From Lachnospiraceae bacterium UBA7784 (lineage in GTDB: Bacteria; Bacillota; Clostridia; Lachnospirales; Lachnospiraceae), in contig DLDA01000051.1 in assembly GCA_002480925.1 (NCBI GenBank), forward strand, positions 6,497-13,435: DNA of 6,939 nt. The letters run 5' to 3'. Numbering within the stretch: position 1 is the stretch's first letter; each line of letters opens with the position of its first letter. Shown here in pieces: positions 1 through 6,262 of the stretch. Below the pieces are notes generated by a model that was not told where the DNA came from, ran no database searches, and was given only the letters and a program-made list of their open reading frames with translations. The translations under genes were made by a program, and so were the position numbers.

Positions 1-43
1 GCGAAGCTCGAATTTAGCGAAAAGAACTTCCTTAGCAGAATAG

Positions 44-78
44 GTGTGAGGTGAGAGGTGAGAGGTGAGAGGTGCGAG
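44..78. repeat. Short tandem repeat, 7-base unit GTGAGAG, five copies
   Basis: Five head-to-tail 7-base units are visible. Copies at 51-57, 58-64 and 65-71 are perfect GTGAGAG. The flanking copies at 44-50 (GTGTGAG) and 72-78 (GTGCGAG) each differ at one base. The array lies in the non-coding stretch downstream of the leftward flavoprotein gene. It is purine-rich on the plus strand and open in all reading contexts, so copy number could vary by slippage. No function can be assigned. Confidence 0.9.
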
Positions 79-92
79 GGGTTAGGGTCAAG

Positions 93-109
93 AGCCTAGA
101 TGTTAGGCT
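93..109. other. Small inverted repeat (6-base stem)
   Basis: AGCCTA at 93-98 pairs with TAGGCT at 104-109 around a 5-base loop. There is no T-tract on either side, so it is not a convincing terminator. The rest of 1-177 holds only the tandem repeat, a second weak hairpin at 154-172, and an 8-base direct repeat TTAGCGAA at 14-21 and 123-130. No gene is seen there. Confidence 0.35.
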
Positions 110-153
110 AGACGAATAAATATTAGCGAATTGTAGCAATTTTATACATTATA

Positions 154-172
154 AGATCAACTGACCTGATCT
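154..172 (-). terminator. Weak terminator-like hairpin after the flavoprotein gene
   Basis: AGATCA (154-159) pairs with TGATCT (167-172) around a 7-base loop, beginning 5 bases past the stop codon of the leftward gene. The stem is short and AT-rich, and the following minus-strand bases are TA-mixed rather than a run of T. It may end transcription inefficiently, or it may be a chance palindrome. Confidence 0.25.
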
Positions 173-177
173 GTGAT

Positions 178-669
178 TTATTTTTCCAGTGCTGCTGGAA
201 TCGGACGTTCCTTGCCTGTGTATTCGCTTACGTCGATACGGATCACTGTGACGATCGAGGTCATTTTTTCATTGAATGAAAAGTCCTCACCGGTCTGGGT
301 CTTCATAAGCAGAGAAAGCGAGCGCTCCTTTTCTGCAACATCATCTACTATGACGGCCCTGCCCTGACCACAGATGGACTTATAGATCATTCCGTACTGG
401 CAGGCCACCTTGCCGACGAAAAGCTGGGTGTCGCATTCCATTGAAAAGGAGACGCGTGGATTCTTTCTTATCACATCGAGCTTGTAGCCGGCCTTGGCGC
501 AGTGAAGATAGAGAGTGAGCCCTCCATCGTCTGTCATCTCATATCCGTAGTTCATGGGGATCACGTATGGCATACCGTCATCTGAAAGGGCAATGTGTAT
601 GACCTTAGCAGTATCTAGTATATACCTGAGCTTGTTTTTATCAGTTATCTCTCTTTCTCTTCTTGTCAT
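178..669 (-). CDS. NimA-like pyridoxamine 5'-phosphate oxidase-related flavoprotein
   Basis: The 163-residue product fits the FMN-binding split-barrel superfamily, in the branch annotated as nitroimidazole-resistance (NimA-like) proteins. Visible marks are the N-terminal PYVIPMNYGYE strand pair (about residues 34-44), LYLHCA with the family's conserved histidine (His56) followed by the G-x-K-L-D helix start (61-65), a short np-x-V-x-F strand (70-75), and Y-K-S-I-x-G-x-G-R (96-104). These elements are in the usual order and the length is normal, so the gene looks complete. The likely role is a cytosolic FMN-dependent reductase or oxidase. The true substrate is unknown, and drug resistance should not be assumed because most chromosomal homologues have no shown activity on nitroimidazoles. 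The start ATG (667-669, minus) has a GAAAGG ribosome site (complement of 679-684) seven or so bases upstream. It appears monocistronic, with its own promoter at 695-724, and is divergent from the MFS gene. There is no signal peptide or membrane segment. Confidence 0.9.
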   Translation of the reverse strand: MTRREREITDKNKLRYILDTAKVIHIALSDDGMPYVIPMNYGYEMTDDGGLTLYLHCAKAGYKLDVIRKNPRVSFSMECDTQLFVGKVACQYGMIYKSICGQGRAVIVDDVAEKERSLSLLMKTQTGEDFSFNEKMTSIVTVIRIDVSEYTGKERPIPAALEK

Positions 670-694
670 AGTAACATTCCTTTCTTTACCAGAT

Positions 695-724
695 ATTTTA
701 TCACAGATGGCCTTTGGGTGACAG
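695..724 (-). promoter_or_regulatory. Sigma-A promoter with extended -10 for the flavoprotein gene
   Basis: Reading the minus strand, TGATAAAAT gives a TG-extended -10 (hexamer TAAAAT, complement of 695-700). A weak -35 CTGTCA (complement of 719-724) lies 18 bases upstream. The predicted start would leave a leader of about 20 bases carrying the GAAAGG ribosome site. The -35 is only a 4/6 match, which is typical when the -10 is extended. Confidence 0.55.
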
Positions 725-767
725 GAGGTAGAAATATTTTTGCAGAATATTCATGGTCAGGCGCAGG

Positions 768-795
768 TTGTCTTTTCACTGAATTATGTTAGAAT
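768..795 (+). promoter_or_regulatory. Sigma-A promoter with extended -10 for the MFS gene
   Basis: TTGTCT (768-773; 4/6 match to TTGACA) is followed after 16 bases by TAGAAT (790-795; 5/6 match to TATAAT). A TG dinucleotide at 787-788 forms an extended -10. Transcription would start near 802 and leave about 100 bases of leader before the MFS start. That is long enough for leader-level control, although no known riboswitch fold was recognised. Two perfect 8-base AT palindromes, AAATATTT (732-739) and GAATATTC (745-752), lie between the two divergent promoters and could be regulator sites. Confidence 0.55.
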
Positions 796-811
796 GTCTT
801 TAACTTAAAAA

Positions 812-858
812 GGATCAAATCGCTGGATGTCTGCTTGTGAAATGTTTTCGGATCAAAT
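812..858 (+). repeat. Direct repeat GGATCAAAT in the MFS leader
   Basis: The 9-base word GGATCAAAT occurs at 812-820 and again at 850-858, 38 bases apart start to start. Both copies lie inside the predicted 5' leader of the MFS transporter. This could be a paired regulator site, or chance. No matching inverted copy was seen. Confidence 0.4.
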
Positions 859-902
859 TGTTTAGGAGTACGGTATCTGGCTGGAGGACATAGGTATATA
901 AA

Positions 903-2066
903 ATGTATTCATTTTTGCTGGCAGTCATCTATCTGATATTTATAAGCCTGGGGCTGCCGGATTCACTGCTGGGATCCGGCTGGCCGGCCATGCATACGGC
1001 GTTTGGAGTGCCATCGTCCTATGCAGGATATGTATCGATGGCTATCTCATTTATGACGATAATATCAGCGCTTTTAAGCCCGGGACTTCTGAAACGGCTT
1101 CATACCAGATGGATAGTTATCATTTCAATAGCTCTTACAGTGATGGGACTTTTGGGTTTCTCATTTTCATCAGAATACTGGATGCTCTTTATCTTTGCCA
1201 TACCATATGGTCTGGGAGCCGGCGCGATAGACGCATCAGTGAATCACTATGTGGCAAATAATTATTCGGGAGCGGTGATGAATTTTCTCCACTGCTTCTA
1301 TGGAGTGGGAGCGGTGATAAGCCCTAACATAATGGCACTTGCTCTAAGTAAGGCCAGATGGAACGAAGGATACATATGGACCGCCTTTATACAGCTCGGG
1401 ATACTTTTAGTCTGCATCATCTCACTTCCTCTCTGGAAGAAAAATGAAAACGGCGAAGAGGATAAGGAGGAGGGAGCCGGTATCAGGGAGGCCATCAGGG
1501 TCTCTGGTGTGATCCCTACACTGATAGCTTTTTTTGCCTACTGCTCAGGAGAGGCAACCTGCTTTCTATGGACATCAAGCTATTTCGCAGCTACAAGGGA
1601 TGGGCTTAGTAAGAGCATGGTAGCTTCATTCGGCTCGCTTGTATTTGGAGGCCTGATGATCGGGAGACTGATCTCCGGCTTTGTCTCAAACAGGCTTGGA
1701 GACCGGCTTCTGATCAGGATCGGAATATCGGTAGAGCTTATCGGAATATTCATAGTAATGCTTCCGCTGAAAAGCTATATTCCGGCGGCAGCAGGCTTTG
1801 TCCTGATAGGAACTGGCATGGGACCGGTCTATCCGGCCATACAGCATATGGCGCCATATAACTTTGGAAAAAGAAACAGTGCAGCAGTGATTAGCCTTCA
1901 GATGGCCTCGGCATATGTAGGAAGTACCTTTATGCCTATGGTATTCGGCAATCTCTCCCGCATCGCCGGAATCGGGATAATGCCTTTTTATCTGCTTGCC
2001 TTTGCAGCGCTTAATATGGTCATGCTTGAGAGGACCTATGCCATACTTAGGAAAAGGAAAGCCTGA
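903..2066 (+). CDS. MFS transporter, fucose-permease/sugar-type
   Basis: The 387-residue, very hydrophobic protein is a Major Facilitator Superfamily carrier of the compact 12-helix type. Helix 1 carries the I-S-L-G-L-P-D-S-L-L-G-S motif (about 15-26) common in Clostridial FucP-like or sugar MFS proteins. The N-H-Y-V segment (114-117) and L-H-C-F-Y-G-V-G (129-136) belong to the conserved helix 4/5 region of the same group. A charged loop K/E/D/G-rich at 179-193 separates the N- and C-terminal six-helix halves. The second half holds the G-R-x-x-S-G-F-x-x-x-R-x-G-D loop (about 256-269), equivalent to MFS motif A. The role is secondary transport across the cytoplasmic membrane. The substrate cannot be read from sequence; a sugar or small metabolite is a guess. 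The ATG is the first possible in-frame start after a stop at 891. GGAGGA (883-888) lies rather far upstream (14 bases), with a TAGG nearer. The gene has its own promoter at 768-795, and the next gene follows after 63 bases on the same strand. Confidence 0.9.
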   Translation: MYSFLLAVIYLIFISLGLPDSLLGSGWPAMHTAFGVPSSYAGYVSMAISFMTIISALLSPGLLKRLHTRWIVIISIALTVMGLLGFSFSSEYWMLFIFAIPYGLGAGAIDASVNHYVANNYSGAVMNFLHCFYGVGAVISPNIMALALSKARWNEGYIWTAFIQLGILLVCIISLPLWKKNENGEEDKEEGAGIREAIRVSGVIPTLIAFFAYCSGEATCFLWTSSYFAATRDGLSKSMVASFGSLVFGGLMIGRLISGFVSNRLGDRLLIRIGISVELIGIFIVMLPLKSYIPAAAGFVLIGTGMGPVYPAIQHMAPYNFGKRNSAAVISLQMASAYVGSTFMPMVFGNLSRIAGIGIMPFYLLAFAALNMVMLERTYAILRKRKA

Positions 2067-2071
2067 TCAGT

Positions 2072-2098
2072 TAAGTAATAAAGATATTTCTCCGAAAT
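2072..2098 (+). promoter_or_regulatory. Candidate sigma-28/sigma-D (flagellar-type) promoter
   Basis: TAAG (2072-2075) is followed after 16 bases by CCGAAAT (2092-2098). The Gram-positive sigma-D and enterobacterial sigma-28 consensus is TAAA, about 15-16 bases, then CCGATAT. The match is 3/4 plus 6/7 with correct spacing. Transcription would begin near 2105, giving a leader of only about 25 bases. Such short consensus matches arise by chance, so support comes mainly from position and from the FliK-like tail of the downstream protein. No good sigma-A promoter was seen in the same gap. Confidence 0.4.
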
Positions 2099-2125
2099 AG
2101 AAATAAGAGAGATTTTTCGGAGGAA
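2087..2125 (+). promoter_or_regulatory. Hairpin sequestering the ribosome-binding site of the 1097-residue gene
   Basis: Bases 2087-2097 can pair with 2115-2125: 11 contiguous pairs, one of them T-G wobble, around a 17-base loop. The core is CTCCGAAA against TTTCGGAG. The 3' arm contains the Shine-Dalgarno GGAGG (2119-2123), 6 bases before the ATG at 2130. A message that includes the 5' arm would therefore have its ribosome site masked. The 5' arm also overlaps the -10 of the candidate sigma-28 promoter, so a transcript started there would not contain it. There is no T-tract, so it is unlikely to be a terminator. Confidence 0.6.
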
Positions 2126-2129
2126 GAGA

Positions 2130-5100
2130 ATGCAGATAGAGGATCTTTTATTAAAAAACAGCTCTGACAAAAAGACCGGCATGGCCGCAGAGCTTTTATC
2201 AGATACAAAGAATACAGACGAGACAGTGGTGACGACAGGCACAGGTCTTGATGGTGCCAGGGTGAAGGTGGAGAAGGGAGACAAGGTCTTTCGTGCGCCT
2301 GTCTATAATAAAAAGGAGATAAGGACAGCCGCTCAGGCCTATGAGAAGCAGGCTAAGGCAGGATCCTCTGAGAAGAATATAAAGGATCAGATGATCCTTG
2401 CTGCCCATACCATGTCAAAGAAGGACTACAAGGCCATGATGGAAAATGGCTTTGACCCGACCGATACGGATTCAAAGACATTTGTGACTATAGCCGATAA
2501 GATAAGGATATCGATGGCAAAGGCCGGCAAGGATATGTCTATCACCGGCAAGGTTAAAAGGGCAGCTGTTGAGGCGGTCTCGGGTTCATCTGCTGAGGCC
2601 AACGGAATAGAGGAAGCCCTAAAAAAGACAAGCGGCGATTCGGCTTTGCAGGTTGTACCTAAGCAGGGCCAGGCAGCAGATGTAAACGCTGCTGTTGACA
2701 GGACACTTGAATCCCTTTCTAAGGAGGATCTGCCTGTTAGCTCCTCTACAGCATCCGAGGTGATGGAGGCTGCCTCAATGATATCCCAGCTTCCAGATAC
2801 CATAAGCGCAGAAAGCAGCATCTATCTGATAAAAAACGAGCTTGATCCGACACTTGATAATGTGATAAGGGCAGCATATGCCGGGAATACTGACCTCTCT
2901 TATGATGCTTCCATTTCAGACAGCGACATAAAGGAGCTTCTGCCACAGATCAGCGGAATAATAGAAGGCGCAGGCCTCCTTGCAGATGGGTCCCAGATCG
3001 ATAATGCAGTATTACTGTTGAAAAATGGAGTAGATCTGACCTCAGAAAATATAAAATTATTTAATGATCTAAACGGCAAGAAGACCATAGATCAAGGCGA
3101 CCTGCCATGTGCTGTGACCGACACTGTAAAAGAAGGAAAGAGGATAAGCGACCTGATGGCAGTAAGCGGCTTTTCAGCTATGGATAAGGCAAGGGATGCC
3201 ATGCAGACAGTAAATGCAGCTGGCCCGGACGATGCTTCCCGTATTGTGCTTTCTGGAAAGACCCTTACCATTGCGAATCTGAAGGCATCAATGACAGCCG
3301 GATCAGAGGAGCAGCCGCTAGCCAGCGGTCAGGATGCTGCTCTAAAGGTTGTGACTGCCCAGAGGCAGCTTGAGGAGACTAGGCTCCTTATGACTACAGA
3401 GGCGAATTTCGACCTGATAAAGCGTGGAGTATCAATAGATACGACGGCTCTTTCTGATCTGGTAGAGAAGCTTAAGGAGCGGGAGAGATCGCTGGGAGAG
3501 GTTCTCTTTCCTGATGATGATAAGGCTGCCCAGATATTTGACTATACGACAGAGGCCGTAGGTCAGGCTGGGAATGCTCCTGCAGCCCTTATTTCCTCGT
3601 TCAAAAGATATGATGATATTTTCTCGGAAACTCTTACTGACCTGTCTGATAAGGCCACAGGCATTACAGGTCTGAGCAGATATATAAAAGCAGAAAAGCT
3701 TTATCAGAAGCTTTCAACGCTGCCGGATCAGATGTATGGAGATACAGTCGAAAAGGCATTTTCTGATATAGATCAGATTCTTGAGGATAATGGCCTTGAG
3801 GCTTCTCTGAATAATCGGAGGGCTGTGAGGATCCTTGTCTATAACAACAGGGAGGTAAATGCAGACAGCATAGAGCAGGTAAGGACTGCCGATGAGAAGG
3901 TGCAGAGAGTCTTTGGCAATATGACTCCGGGCGTCGTGATGAAAATGGTAAAGCACGGCGAAAACCCGCTGCAGATGTCCATGGATGAGCTCTATGACAA
4001 GACTGAGCAGATAAAAAAGGTCATGGCCTCAAGCGGATCACAGGCTGATAAAGATGCAGAGGATTTCGCGGAATTCCTATGGAAGGCAGAACAGAGCGGA
4101 AAGGTCACGGATGAGGAGTCCCAGTCATTTATCGGACTCTACAGGCTGATGCACCAGATCGATGAGACGGACGGAGCACCTATAGGAGCCCTGCTGGCTC
4201 AGGGAGCTGACATCACTATGCAGAATCTGATGATGGCTGTCCGTTCTGAAAAGTATGCCGGACATGACTATGTGATAGATGACAGCTTTGAGGCACCGAA
4301 TTCCCATATCACGAATTCGATCACTGATCAGATAGGAGCTGCCTACAGGAGCAGATGGGCACAGATCCTTTCTGACAGGGAAAGAAATCAGGTCGAGTAT
4401 CAGACCATGAGGACCCGTGACGCAAAGGCTCTTATGACACCTGACAGGCTTTCGGCTATAGGAGGAGAGGAGGCCTATCTTCCTATGTCGCCGGATGAGC
4501 TTGCAAGTGCGCTTGAGGCAGAGGGGCCTGAAGAGGAGAATACAGAATACCAGCAGAGACAGGCTGAGATCGAACAGGCGCTTACAGAGACAGGTCAGGA
4601 TAGCTACAGGCTTATAAGCGATGCTGGAATCCCTGATTCTCCTTTGAATCTGGCAGCCATAAACCAGATGCTAAGTAGTCACAGGCTTTTTTATACAAGG
4701 CTTTATGGAGAAAACGGCAGGAAGACTCAGGGCTTACTTTCACAGAGCATGGCCGATGGGGAACAGATGACTCTTGATGATGGCTGGGAAAAGCTGATCG
4801 AGGACTTTTCAGAGGCCATGGATTCTCCGGAGGAGCTGGCCCGTGCCGAGAAGGAACTCTATGATACAGCTGAGAATGTTCTGAGGAAATCACTTGCAGA
4901 TGATGCATCAGCAGGTCGGATCGATATCAGGCTCATCCAGCAGTCGGTGAGACAGCTTTCCATGATGAAAGAGCTTTCGGAAAAAAAAGAGGAATATGCA
5001 ATACCTGTAATGGTCGGTGATGAGCTGGGCAATATGAATGTCCGGATCATCCGCGGCAGTGATGAGAAAAAGGGACTTATTGATCTGGCTATGGATTCTG

Positions 5101-5423
5101 ATACTACCGGAGAGATCTATGCCCGCTTTAAGGCTACAGAGGATGGCGGCATCGAGGGCAGGATAAGGACTGACCGCAGAGAAAGCCGCGAGACTCTTAG
5201 TGAAAACCTCGGCAGCCTGGCTGCAAGGATACAGGAGAAGTTGAAGGGAACACGGGTATCGCTCGTAGCCGAATATGACCGGGGCGTAAATGCAGCTGCT
5301 GTTCTTACCAATACAGATGATCCGGGCTTTGAGACCTCGGATGAGAGGACCAGTCGGGTCCAGACGAAGACACTGTATTCAGTTGCGAGAAGCTTCGTCG
5401 AGACAGTAGGAGAGCTGTTCTAA
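2130..5423 (+). CDS. Giant repeat protein with FliK-like C-terminal region (DUF6240-like)
   Basis: The 1097-residue product is soluble, acidic-looking and largely helical, with no signal peptide or membrane segment and only one cysteine seen (Cys327). I do not recognise an enzyme motif. Nine degenerate copies of a short motif are visible, roughly hydrophobic-hydrophobic-x-x-G-x-x-x-T-x-x-N-hydrophobic. They begin near residues 103, 232, 295, 372, 428, 568, 604, 688 and 828; the clearest are LLLKNGVDLTSENI (295-308), LLAQGADITMQNL (688-700) and IVLSGKTLTIANL (372-384). The C-terminal stretch from about 955 (A-I-P-V) to 1050 resembles the layout of the FliK/Flg_hook domain: a G-N-M-N-V strand, alternating short strands, then a long helix (S-E-N-L-G-S-L-A-A-R-I) and a final strand. 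From memory, such repeat-plus-tail proteins occur in Lachnospiraceae as DUF6240 or FliK-like proteins. FliK is exported by the flagellar type III system without a cleaved signal and sets hook length. At 1097 residues this is far longer than usual FliK. The start ATG has GGAGG 6 bases upstream, inside a hairpin. The FliK role is inference. Confidence 0.75.
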   Translation: MQIEDLLLKNSSDKKTGMAAELLSDTKNTDETVVTTGTGLDGARVKVEKGDKVFRAPVYNKKEIRTAAQAYEKQAKAGSSEKNIKDQMILAAHTMSKKDYKAMMENGFDPTDTDSKTFVTIADKIRISMAKAGKDMSITGKVKRAAVEAVSGSSAEANGIEEALKKTSGDSALQVVPKQGQAADVNAAVDRTLESLSKEDLPVSSSTASEVMEAASMISQLPDTISAESSIYLIKNELDPTLDNVIRAAYAGNTDLSYDASISDSDIKELLPQISGIIEGAGLLADGSQIDNAVLLLKNGVDLTSENIKLFNDLNGKKTIDQGDLPCAVTDTVKEGKRISDLMAVSGFSAMDKARDAMQTVNAAGPDDASRIVLSGKTLTIANLKASMTAGSEEQPLASGQDAALKVVTAQRQLEETRLLMTTEANFDLIKRGVSIDTTALSDLVEKLKERERSLGEVLFPDDDKAAQIFDYTTEAVGQAGNAPAALISSFKRYDDIFSETLTDLSDKATGITGLSRYIKAEKLYQKLSTLPDQMYGDTVEKAFSDIDQILEDNGLEASLNNRRAVRILVYNNREVNADSIEQVRTADEKVQRVFGNMTPGVVMKMVKHGENPLQMSMDELYDKTEQIKKVMASSGSQADKDAEDFAEFLWKAEQSGKVTDEESQSFIGLYRLMHQIDETDGAPIGALLAQGADITMQNLMMAVRSEKYAGHDYVIDDSFEAPNSHITNSITDQIGAAYRSRWAQILSDRERNQVEYQTMRTRDAKALMTPDRLSAIGGEEAYLPMSPDELASALEAEGPEEENTEYQQRQAEIEQALTETGQDSYRLISDAGIPDSPLNLAAINQMLSSHRLFYTRLYGENGRKTQGLLSQSMADGEQMTLDDGWEKLIEDFSEAMDSPEELARAEKELYDTAENVLRKSLADDASAGRIDIRLIQQSVRQLSMMKELSEKKEEYAIPVMVGDELGNMNVRIIRGSDEKKGLIDLAMDSDTTGEIYARFKATEDGGIEGRIRTDRRESRETLSENLGSLAARIQEKLKGTRVSLVAEYDRGVNAAAVLTNTDDPGFETSDERTSRVQTKTLYSVARSFVETVGELF

Positions 5424-5439
5424 AGGAAGTAAGGTTTCT

Positions 5440-5475
5440 ATGGAAAAAGCACCAGAAGGGTTATTGTGGCGCTGA
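5440..5475 (+). pseudogene. Displaced start of the downstream membrane protein (apparent 1-base deletion)
   Basis: An ATG at 5440 has a well-placed ribosome site (AAGGAAG at 5423-5429 and TAAGG at 5430-5434) but opens only an 11-codon frame that stops at 5473-5475. Adding one A to the A5 run at 5444-5448 joins this ATG to the long downstream frame. The result is the plausible N-terminus M-E-K-S-T-R-R-V-I running straight into the first membrane helix, with the expected basic residues before it. The sequence therefore looks like a homopolymer deletion, either an assembly error or a true mutation. The alternative is a genuine tiny leader frame overlapping, and coupled to, a GTG start at 5466. 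Confidence 0.6.
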
Positions 5476-6146
5476 TCGCAGTGTCAGCGCTTATTTATGC
5501 TGTACAGATTGCTGTTTTTCATGATGTGAGGACTACAGCTTTCTATTTCCTACAGGATATGGCCTTTATGCCGATTACTATAGCCATTGCTACTATAGTG
5601 GTAGGAGAGATCATAAGCTTACGGGAGAAAAGGGAGAGACTTGAGAAGACTCAGATGCTTACGAGTTCTTTTTTTACAGGGATCGGAGCATATCTTCTGA
5701 AGGAGATCATAAGGATGACTGATACCGATCAGTTCATCACTGAGGTCGTGCGTGGCAGCTCATACGATAAAAGGCAGGAAAAGGAGATCCTTGACCGGAT
5801 AAGAAAAATGGACCTGACTGTACATATAGACAGGGAGGGCTATGACAGGATAAGGCAGATCATCCGTGAAAATCAGACCAATATTTTTATAATCGCATCG
5901 AATCCGCTTGTAATAGAGCATGAGGCCTTTACAGATATGCTCTGGGGGATCTTTCATCTGATGGATGAGTACCGGCTGAGAGGTGATTGGGATGATCTTT
6001 CGGCTCAGGATATAGAGCATTTCAATCAGGATTTCGAAAGAATACTAAGAGCTATGCTGATAAACTGGGTCAGGGATGTTCGCTATCTGCGGGAGAATTT
6101 CCCTGACTTCTATGCGGCGGCAGGAAAAAAGATAGGGAGCCTGTAA
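5466..6146 (+). CDS. Conserved hypothetical two-helix membrane protein
   Basis: The 226-residue product starting at GTG 5466 has two hydrophobic helices, about residues 2-18 and 28-50, separated by a short F-H-D-x-R-T-T loop. A basic/acidic stretch (L-R-E-K-R-E-R-L-E-K, 52-61) and a soluble charged helical domain of about 165 residues follow. The F-H-D-x-R-T-T then F-Y-F-L-Q-D-M-A-F-M-P-I pattern is one I recall from uncharacterised Clostridial membrane proteins, so this is probably a conserved family of unknown function. No catalytic motif was found. A GTG start preceded by GAAGGG (5455-5460, 5 bases away) is usable. However, the better ribosome site serves an ATG at 5440 that is one base out of frame, and the intact ancestral protein was probably nine residues longer (235). 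It follows the 1097-residue gene closely and is probably co-transcribed with it. No terminator was seen after it. Confidence 0.75.
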   Translation: MALIAVSALIYAVQIAVFHDVRTTAFYFLQDMAFMPITIAIATIVVGEIISLREKRERLEKTQMLTSSFFTGIGAYLLKEIIRMTDTDQFITEVVRGSSYDKRQEKEILDRIRKMDLTVHIDREGYDRIRQIIRENQTNIFIIASNPLVIEHEAFTDMLWGIFHLMDEYRLRGDWDDLSAQDIEHFNQDFERILRAMLINWVRDVRYLRENFPDFYAAAGKKIGSL

Positions 6147-6187
6147 TTAAAGACACCTGATCCATATTGCAATTTGTGATGATGCGG

Positions 6188-6215
6188 TTGAAAAAAATCC
6201 TGATTCTGATATGAT
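6188..6215 (+). promoter_or_regulatory. Sigma-A promoter with extended -10 for the CHAP gene
   Basis: TTGAAA (6188-6193; 5/6) and TATGAT (6210-6215; 5/6) are 16 bases apart, and TG at 6207-6208 makes an extended -10. Transcription would begin near 6222, leaving about 40 bases of leader with the AGGAAGGA ribosome site. This is the strongest-looking promoter in the window. The spacer upstream (6147-6187) also holds the palindrome ATTGCAAT (6166-6173). Confidence 0.65.
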
Positions 6216-6262
6216 GGAAAGGGTATAGGGCGAGATCATCTGGATATTTCAGGAAGGATTTT

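Noticed and set aside
44..78. CRISPR-like array
   Set aside because: The units are 7 bases and directly adjacent, with no spacers; it is a simple tandem repeat.
173..367. Plus-strand 64-codon frame over the end of the flavoprotein gene
   Set aside because: Antisense to the recognised NimA-like gene, and its translation shows no family features.
178..669. Calling the flavoprotein a true nitroimidazole-resistance determinant (nimA)
   Set aside because: Family resemblance alone does not show this activity; a neutral family name is safer.
2087..2125. Intrinsic terminator after the MFS gene
   Set aside because: The stem is not followed by a T-run and its 3' arm is the ribosome site of the next gene; RBS masking fits better.
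2426..5311. Many minus-strand open frames of 60-130 codons opposite the 1097-residue gene
   Set aside because: They lie antisense to a clearly coding frame, lack ribosome sites and have low-quality compositions; they are shadows.
6147..6187. Terminator after the membrane protein gene
   Set aside because: Only the 8-base palindrome ATTGCAAT and an A-run were found; there is no stem followed by a T-tract.
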